A stretch of 21,897 nt of DNA from positions 1 to 21,897 of the forward strand of contig NZ_CAJZFJ010000037.1 of NCBI RefSeq assembly GCF_915070105.1. Reading direction: 5' to 3'. Origin of the DNA: an uncultured Porphyromonas sp. Its GTDB lineage: Bacteria; Bacteroidota; Bacteroidia; Bacteroidales; Porphyromonadaceae. A program made the position numbers and the translations under genes. The notes beneath the pieces are model-generated. The model had not been told where the DNA came from, made no database searches, and saw nothing but the letters and a program-made list of their open reading frames with translations. Shown here in pieces: positions 16,914 to 21,897 of this stretch. Positions within the stretch are counted from its first letter, which is position 1. Every line of letters begins with the position of its first letter.

Positions 16914-18407
16914 ATGCCCACATCACGTATATTACTAGTTGCGCTCCTACTCGCTTTGCTTCCCCGCACACAGGCCAAGGCTCAGCCCTTCCCTGAAGCT
17001 TTCGATCACCTCAAGAAGCTGGAGCAGAAGCAGCGTGCCCGTGTCACAGTCCTCCTCACTGACCTCTCCACCCAGACACCTATTATCAGCTATAGGACAG
17101 AAGACCCCTTCTGCCCCGCTTCGCTCATGAAGATCCCGACGACGGGAGCGTTCCTTGCCCTAAGGGGGCGGGACTACCGCTTCCAGACCCCTGTGGGCAT
17201 CCGTGGAGTGCTCATTGGGGACACGCTGGAGGGGCAACTGGTCATCGGTGCCTCGGGGGATCCTTCGCTGGCTTCGCACTATATAGATGATCGCCTACGG
17301 TTCATCCGAGAGATCGCCGAGCTCCTACATCGCTGGGGGATCCGTCGGATTACGGGGGGAGTCGTCCTAGATGGGCGAGGCTTCCCCACCCCGACCTATG
17401 GGGAATATTGGCCCGACGAAGACCTCAATGAATACTACGGTGCGCCCGCCTCGGGCTTCAATATTGCCGATAACTATGCCGATGTCTATCTACGCAGCAC
17501 TCGGGATAGTCTCCGAGCAGAGACCTCCATCGCTTCGCTCAGCCTCCCCACTGCCGTAGAGGTGGGTACAGGCAGGGGCATGCGCCTAGACCTCGGCATC
17601 AGTGCAGGGGGAGATAGCCTCCTGCTCTCGGGGATAGCACGCTCGGGTATGCACGCTCACCACCGACGCATGCCCCTCGTAGATCCCCCACGCTTCCTTA
17701 CCTCTTGGCTTCGCGAAGGGCTCAAGCAATGGGGCATAGAGGTCGTCTCCGCCCCAAGCCCCCTGCAGGTAAACGCACAGGTAGGGATCAGCAGGCTCGG
17801 GGTGTACTCTTCGCTCAAGGCCGATACCCTCATCCGTATAACCAACTATAGGAGCTCGAATATCTTTGCCGAGGCCTTCGCCTACCACCTCAACGACAGC
17901 ACCCAGCGCAGGGCTTCGCTCCCCATCTCGGTGCGCAACTATTGGCGACAGCGTCTCCAGCTGACCGCTTCGCAGTTCACCCCCTATGATGGATCGGGGC
18001 TAAGTCCTCACGGCCGTATCACAGCCCAAGCGCTGAGTATGATGCTACATGCTCTCTGGGAGGATGAGATCCTGCGCGCACCCTTCCTCGCTTCGCTTCC
18101 CGAGGTAGGCGTATCGGGCACGGTGCGTAAGATACAGATCCACCCTGACATCAGAGCCTATATGAAGAGTGGATCTATACGTGGAGTGCGTGGCTATGCT
18201 GGCTATATCCAATGGGGAGAGAAGTGGTATAGCCTCGTCTTCATGGCCAATAATCTACGCAATAGTGCAGAGGCTAAGCAAAGCTTTGGACGCTTCGTCA
18301 GCGAACTCTTTGTGACTCCGCCACCTCCCACCAAGCACAAGAAGAAGGCGAACAGACATGCCAAGTCTTCCTCCCGCAAGGCCAAACGCTCCAAGCGTAG
18401 CAAGTAG
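16914..18407 (+). CDS. dacB: D-alanyl-D-alanine carboxypeptidase/endopeptidase PBP4 (peptidase S13)
   Basis: A 497-residue low-molecular-mass penicillin-binding protein with an N-terminal signal peptide (about 1-23, LLVALLLALL then QAKAQ). The three active-site motifs are SLMK (Ser70, Lys73, in CPASLMKIP), SSN (314-316, in YRSSNIFAEAF) and KSG (418-420, in YMKSGSIRGVRGYAGYI). The long insert between the first two motifs is typical of PBP4/DacB. It trims the terminal D-Ala or cleaves cross-links in periplasmic peptidoglycan, so it opposes the synthase activity of the PBP1A encoded upstream. The last 25 residues are strongly basic (KHKKKANRHAK then RKAKRSKRSK), an unusual tail that may bind acidic cell-wall or membrane surfaces. 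It is a single-gene unit flanked by rplY and priA, with a strong terminator after it. Confidence 0.95.
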   Translation: MPTSRILLVALLLALLPRTQAKAQPFPEAFDHLKKLEQKQRARVTVLLTDLSTQTPIISYRTEDPFCPASLMKIPTTGAFLALRGRDYRFQTPVGIRGVLIGDTLEGQLVIGASGDPSLASHYIDDRLRFIREIAELLHRWGIRRITGGVVLDGRGFPTPTYGEYWPDEDLNEYYGAPASGFNIADNYADVYLRSTRDSLRAETSIASLSLPTAVEVGTGRGMRLDLGISAGGDSLLLSGIARSGMHAHHRRMPLVDPPRFLTSWLREGLKQWGIEVVSAPSPLQVNAQVGISRLGVYSSLKADTLIRITNYRSSNIFAEAFAYHLNDSTQRRASLPISVRNYWRQRLQLTASQFTPYDGSGLSPHGRITAQALSMMLHALWEDEILRAPFLASLPEVGVSGTVRKIQIHPDIRAYMKSGSIRGVRGYAGYIQWGEKWYSLVFMANNLRNSAEAKQSFGRFVSELFVTPPPPTKHKKKANRHAKSSSRKAKRSKRSK

Positions 18408-18429
18408 CCCCACCTCCCCCTCTTTCGTT

Positions 18430-18485
18430 CTTCCCCTTCATCCTCCCCAGCTGACACTGTAGTCACTGGGAGGATGAAGGGGAAG
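18430..18485 (+). terminator. Terminator of dacB
   Basis: A stem of about 20 bp (18430-18450 with 18466-18485, one bulged C) is capped by TGAC/GTCA (18452-18455 with 18462-18465). It starts 22 nt after the stop codon. CCTATTTCT follows. Confidence 0.85.
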
Positions 18486-18617
18486 CCTATTTCTACCCTT
18501 ATCACCCAGCCCAACAGCGAAACCAAGCCTAAACACCCTCAACCACTCTCCAAGCCCCCACTAAGGCTCTTCCTCCACCTCTACATCTCCCCCCTTAGTC
18601 CAAGCAAGGCTTTATCT
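18486..18617. other. Gene-free stretch between dacB and priA
   Basis: This is the first part of the gap left after the dacB terminator. I see no gene, motif or repeat in it. Next come the hairpin at 18618-18660 and the 23-bp repeats at 18700-18814. Confidence 0.4.
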
Positions 18618-18660
18618 TTAGTTCAAACCAAGCTATTCCGATAGCCAAACTAAGTTTTTT
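18618..18660 (+). terminator. Hairpin with T6 tail, no gene assigned
   Basis: TTAGTT (18618-18623) pairs with AACTAA (18648-18653) and GCTAT (18632-18636) with ATAGC (18641-18645). Six T follow at 18655-18660. It looks like an intrinsic terminator 170 nt after the dacB terminator, so it may end a small RNA or serve as a second stop. Confidence 0.4.
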
Positions 18661-18699
18661 CCCATCTAGCTCACATCAGAAGCGACTGCGGTCTCGAAG

Positions 18700-18814
18700 G
18701 AGTTTCCCTCACTACCTGCATTGAGGTATCTTCACTACCTTTGCAGAGGTGTCCACATCGCCCTCCCCCAAGTATCCACGACCTCTCCACTGAGGTATCC
18801 ACATATTCTCCTGT
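18700..18814. repeat. 23-bp tandem repeat, five units, upstream of priA
   Basis: Units start at 18700, 18723, 18746, 18769 and 18792 in an unbroken 23-bp register. Three carry close matches to GAGGTATCCAC (18746, 18769, 18792). The first two share CACTACCT in register. The second contains the TACCTTTG promoter box. The array ends 51 bp before the priA start codon. Confidence 0.75.
18736..18743 (+). promoter_or_regulatory. Candidate priA -7 promoter box
   Basis: TACCTTTG, an exact TAnnTTTG match, sits inside the second unit of the 23-bp array, 122 nt before the ATG. Proteins binding the repeats could therefore control this promoter. Confidence 0.5.
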
Positions 18815-18865
18815 GGAAGGGCGACGCTATCCACTCTAAGGGTAAGCTACCCACCCCATCACAAT

Positions 18866-21358
18866 ATGCTCATCGCCGAAGTCATCATACCCCTTGCCGT
18901 CGAAGGCTCTTTCTCCTACGAGCTCCCCCCAGATCTGCGTGCTGCTCATCCCGAGGTAGGCGCAGGATGTCGGGTGGCTGTCCCCTTCGGCGCCAAGCGA
19001 TATTATACAGGAGTTATCCGTAGGCTAAGGGAGGAGGATGAGGGCAGGAGGTGCAAGCCCATCGACCAAGTCCTCGACGCTAGCCCCCTCATCAGTGAGG
19101 AGCAACTGCGTCTGTGGGACTGGGTGAGCTACTACTACTGTTGCCCCCTAGGCTCGGTGCTCCGTATGGCACTACCTGCGGGCTTACTTCCCGAGAGCCA
19201 GACGATTCTTCGCCTCGCTCCCGACTTTGCGACGACAGAGCCTCTTAGCCCCCTTGAGTTCCAGATCCTCGACACCCTCAGAGAGCTAGGGGGCGAAGGC
19301 CTCGCCGTAGATAGGCTGGAGAAGATCCTTGGGCGAAGGCTCGTCCGTCCTATCGCCCACCTCGTCGCACTAGGAGCACTGCTCACGGAGGAGCTGCTCC
19401 AGCAGACCTACCGACCTAGACTCATACGTGTCCTACGCTTAGCCCCACACCTCCAGCAGGACGATGAGGCACTCAGCCAGACCTATGCCACGCTCAGTAG
19501 AGCACCGAGACAGGCAGAGCTCCTTGGGACGTTCGCCCGCCTACTCGAGGAGCGTAACCTGTCCCTCTCCGAGACCCTTCCCCGTAGTCTCCTGCTGGAG
19601 CATCACCCTCAGGGCAGTGCACCTCTCAGAGCCCTCATAGACAAGGGCATCCTAGAGCAGCTGGAGCAGCCCAAGAGCCGAATAGAGCTAGGTAATCCCG
19701 TAGAGCTCCCCCCGCTCCCTCCAGTATCGAAGCTCGAGCATCCCGTCAGCCTCTACTGGGGACAGAGCACCCATGCCAAGGAGGACTATCTACTGCGTCA
19801 GGTACATCAGACCCTAGAGGAGGGGGGGCAAGTCCTCTTTCTCACCCCGACAGTCACCCTGACCCCCTCGAGCTTCTCCTTCCTAAGCCGTCTCTCACGT
19901 CTCCTGCCTGAGGGCTATTACCCCTACCATAGTCTGCTCGGTGAGCCCCTCCGTGTGGAGACCTATCGTAGGCTCACCACCCTAGAGACACCCGCCCTAG
20001 TGGTCGGGACACGCACAGCGGTCTTCCTGCCCCTACCTAGGCTCAGTCTCATCGTCATCGATGAGGAGCAGGAGTACCTCTACAAGCAGCAGACCACCGC
20101 TCCACTCTTCCACGCTCGTGACGTAGCCCTATGGCGGGCACATCAGCGGGGGGCTCGTGTGCTGCTGGCCTCGTGTACGCCATCTGCCGAAGTCGTCTTC
20201 CACGCTCTACGTGGTAAGTATGCCCTACTGAACGAAGAGGGAGCGACACCGACAGCCCCGCCTGCCCTCGTCCCGATACAGACGATCGACCTCAAGGGTC
20301 TTCGCCAAAGCAAGGCTATGCCCTACGGCTATGCCCTCTCCCCGTATCTCTATGATCGGATCAAGGCCGTCATCAGCCAGGGGAAGACCGCCCTCCTCCT
20401 ACAGAATAGACGGGGCTACGCTCCCTACCTACTCTGTGGTGCCTGTGGCTCACGCCTCCTATGCCCACACTGCGACGTCAGCCTGACCTATCATCAGTCC
20501 CGCTCGCTACTCATCTGTCACTACTGCGGGCACAGCGAGCCTCCTCCGCCTGCCTGCCCCCACTGCGGAGCGACAGAGGTGGAGACCAAGAGTGGGGTGA
20601 AGCCCGCCCTACGTGAGGTCGGCTACGGGATAGAGCGTGTGGAGGAGGAGGTACAACGTCTCTTCCCCGATCATGCTGTGGTGCGTATCGATAGCGATTC
20701 CCTCTCCTCCCGTAGGAAGCAGGTGGAGCTCCAGGCACGACTGGAGGCAGAGGGTACGGAGATCCTCATCGGGACACAGCTGATCAAGGGGCAGTCCGTA
20801 TGGGGCGAAGTCGGTCTCATCGGTGTCGTACAGCTAGATGCACTACTCGGCTACCCGGACTTCCGCTCCTATGAGCGAGCCTACCAGCTGCTCTACCAGC
20901 TCCGCCTACGAGGTGCCGAGCAGGGTGGCTCACAGCCAGAGTGCCTCGTCCAGACGAATGACCCCGAGAACCTCTTCCTACAGATCCTAGCCCGGGGGAA
21001 CTACGAGAGCTTCATCCATCAGACGCTCGAGGAACGTGAAGCCCTACACTACCCTCCCCTATGGCGCATGACCTATATCTACCTCAAGGGCAAGGATGCC
21101 CGCCTCGTAGCTCAGGTAGGCCTTCACCTATCCCTCTACCTAAGGGCTCTATTACCCCAAGAGGAGGTAAGCGAAGCCCTTACCCCACACGTAGGTCGTG
21201 TGGATGGGCTCTACATCCAGCGTATCCTCGTTCGTCGCCCCTTCACCACCTCCTACCAAGATGAGCGGGTAGCCTTCGCCTCGGCACAGGCACAGCTCCA
21301 CACGACCCTGCCGGAGAGCCGTCGGATCAGTATCACGATCGACGTAGACCCCCTCTAG
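18866..21358 (+). CDS. priA: PriA-family primosomal protein N' with degenerate helicase motifs
   Basis: An 830-residue PriA homologue, the protein that reloads the replisome at stalled forks. The N-terminal DNA-binding domain starts typically (LIAEVIIPLAVEGSFSYELP, PFGAKRYYTGVI). Eight zinc-binding cysteines are intact (524, 527, 533, 536, 551, 554, 564, 567), as are QNRRGY and DVSLTYHQ. The helicase motifs are altered. Walker A (usually GVTGSGKT) is GQSTHAKE at 299-306, with Lys305 kept but Gly changed to Ala304 and Thr to Glu306. DEEH is DEEQ (399-402). GTQMxxKG is one residue shorter, GTQLIKG (636-642). QVAGRAGR is QLRLRGAE (678-685), losing the second arginine. ATP hydrolysis is therefore doubtful, although the frame is open throughout. 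The start fits the family. It may act as a non-catalytic loading scaffold, or another PriA may exist elsewhere. Confidence 0.9.
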   Translation: MLIAEVIIPLAVEGSFSYELPPDLRAAHPEVGAGCRVAVPFGAKRYYTGVIRRLREEDEGRRCKPIDQVLDASPLISEEQLRLWDWVSYYYCCPLGSVLRMALPAGLLPESQTILRLAPDFATTEPLSPLEFQILDTLRELGGEGLAVDRLEKILGRRLVRPIAHLVALGALLTEELLQQTYRPRLIRVLRLAPHLQQDDEALSQTYATLSRAPRQAELLGTFARLLEERNLSLSETLPRSLLLEHHPQGSAPLRALIDKGILEQLEQPKSRIELGNPVELPPLPPVSKLEHPVSLYWGQSTHAKEDYLLRQVHQTLEEGGQVLFLTPTVTLTPSSFSFLSRLSRLLPEGYYPYHSLLGEPLRVETYRRLTTLETPALVVGTRTAVFLPLPRLSLIVIDEEQEYLYKQQTTAPLFHARDVALWRAHQRGARVLLASCTPSAEVVFHALRGKYALLNEEGATPTAPPALVPIQTIDLKGLRQSKAMPYGYALSPYLYDRIKAVISQGKTALLLQNRRGYAPYLLCGACGSRLLCPHCDVSLTYHQSRSLLICHYCGHSEPPPPACPHCGATEVETKSGVKPALREVGYGIERVEEEVQRLFPDHAVVRIDSDSLSSRRKQVELQARLEAEGTEILIGTQLIKGQSVWGEVGLIGVVQLDALLGYPDFRSYERAYQLLYQLRLRGAEQGGSQPECLVQTNDPENLFLQILARGNYESFIHQTLEEREALHYPPLWRMTYIYLKGKDARLVAQVGLHLSLYLRALLPQEEVSEALTPHVGRVDGLYIQRILVRRPFTTSYQDERVAFASAQAQLHTTLPESRRISITIDVDPL

Positions 21359-21486
21359 CTGGAGATTCTAGAAGCGGGAGGAAGTGTCGAGACAAAGGCT
21401 CTTCGCACCTCTCCATCCCACACATCTACAGGGTCTTAGCTCCGCCATTAGGCCTCGGCCATCGAGCGCATTACACCATCCCGAAA

Positions 21487-21597
21487 ACGAATATACCGAG
21501 AGCGCATTTACGCTCCTATAATGAACGCCCTCATCACCTATGTAAGGTGACGAGGGCGTTCTTACCTAGAGCGCAGGAGGGGTCTCGGTATGTTCGT
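21487..21597. repeat. 111-bp nested palindrome downstream of priA
   Basis: ACGAATATACCGAGA (21487-21501) pairs with TCTCGGTATGTTCGT (21583-21597), 14 of 15 plus one wobble. CGCTCCTA (21511-21518) pairs with TAGAGCG (21567-21573). Both are centred near 21542, the loop of the terminator-like hairpin inside. No target-site duplication or transposase is obvious. It could be a MITE-like element or a structured RNA. Confidence 0.7.
21523..21561 (+). terminator. Terminator-like hairpin after priA
   Basis: GAACGCCCTC (21523-21532) pairs with GAGGGCGTTC (21552-21561), and TCACCT pairs with AGGTGA inside one mismatch, with loop ATGTA. It lies 165 nt after the priA stop codon and is followed by TTACC, a poor T-run. 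Confidence 0.65.
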
Positions 21598-21851
21598 CTT
21601 TGTCCTCTCGGGAGGACTGATACAGAGCATGTTGCAGGAGGGGCACGGAGCTAAGGGGATCCACATTCAGTCCCTCTCCCCACGCTAGCTAGGGGCGAGG
21701 CTTGATCTCTTTCGTACACTCCAGTCTTTGGCTCTTTGGGGATATTCGTTCATATCCGGGAGCCTTAGCTGTATTCCTAGAGTACCTAGGCGTTAGCCCC
21801 CGAGGGACACATACACGAGAGCACTACCGAGGATATATTTAGAGCGAGGTA
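21598..21851. other. Gene-free stretch with two hairpins
   Basis: Part of the 539-bp gap after priA. GTCCTC/GAGGAC with a TCGG loop lies at 21602-21617. GGCTC/GAGCC enclosing GGATAT/ATATCC lies at 21730-21764. No coding frame, tRNA or known RNA family was recognised. Confidence 0.5.
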
Positions 21852-21890
21852 GTGTACACGCGTGTACACAGATGTATACACGTGAGTACA
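21852..21890. repeat. Palindromic array III
   Basis: GTGTACACGCGTGTACAC (21852-21869) is a perfect 18-bp palindrome. GTATAC (21874) and GAGTACAC (21884) follow. Centres are spaced 10, 11 and 11 bp. Bases 21852-21870 alternate purine and pyrimidine without a break. The array closes with ACACTATT, like TATACTATT at the end of array II. It may continue past the window. Confidence 0.85.
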
Positions 21891-21897
21891 CTATTGT

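Noticed and set aside
18203..18526. 107-codon minus-strand frame across the end of dacB
   Set aside because: It overlaps the basic dacB tail and the dacB terminator hairpin; no leader or family resemblance.
18866..21358. Frameshift or pseudogene explanation for the altered PriA motifs
   Set aside because: The frame is open over 830 codons, and conserved blocks (zinc cysteines, QNRRGY, SLTYHQ, PDFRSYERA) remain in register between the altered motifs.

Overview
The window looks like chromosomal DNA from a Porphyromonas-like member of the Bacteroidetes. Three things point there. The giant surface protein ends in a type IX secretion (T9SS) sorting domain. Most promoter candidates carry the Bacteroidetes -7 box TAnnTTTG. 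Start codons follow A/T-rich leaders rather than Shine-Dalgarno sequences. The genus is an inference; no rRNA or tRNA is present.

Layout. Bases 1-67 hold a short array of palindromic units. A 2180-codon T9SS surface protein follows (453-6995, +). It ends in a strong terminator and faces the ribosomal protein S1 gene rpsA (7445-9238, -) across a repeat-filled convergent gap. Upstream of rpsA lies a second palindromic array (9452-9536), then an 85-codon membrane protein (9895-10152, +), a class A penicillin-binding protein of the PBP1A type (10489-12840, +), a GH95 glycosidase 48 nt behind it (12889-15405, +), ribosomal protein L25/CTC (15979-16554, +), the PBP4-type D-Ala-D-Ala carboxypeptidase dacB (16914-18407, +), and a PriA-family primosome helicase (18866-21358, +). 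The window ends in a third palindromic array (21852-21890).

Most genes appear to be independent units, each with its own terminator and often its own TAnnTTTG box. Only the PBP1A/GH95 pair looks co-transcribed. The window mixes housekeeping functions (translation, cell wall, replication restart) with host-facing ones (giant adhesin-like protein, fucosidase-type enzyme). There is no SusC/SusD pair, transposase, integrase or phage gene.

The most unusual signals are not classical accessory genes. (1) Three dispersed arrays have a GTGTACAC or GTATAC palindrome every 10-12 bp and long alternating purine-pyrimidine runs. (2) The PriA-like protein keeps its zinc-binding cysteines, but helicase motifs I, II, V and VI are altered, so it may be a non-catalytic PriA. 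(3) Degenerate tandem repeats with a 23-bp period occur in three separate intergenic regions, one just upstream of priA. (4) A 111-bp nested palindrome lies downstream of priA. (5) The surface protein has an unusual multidomain architecture.
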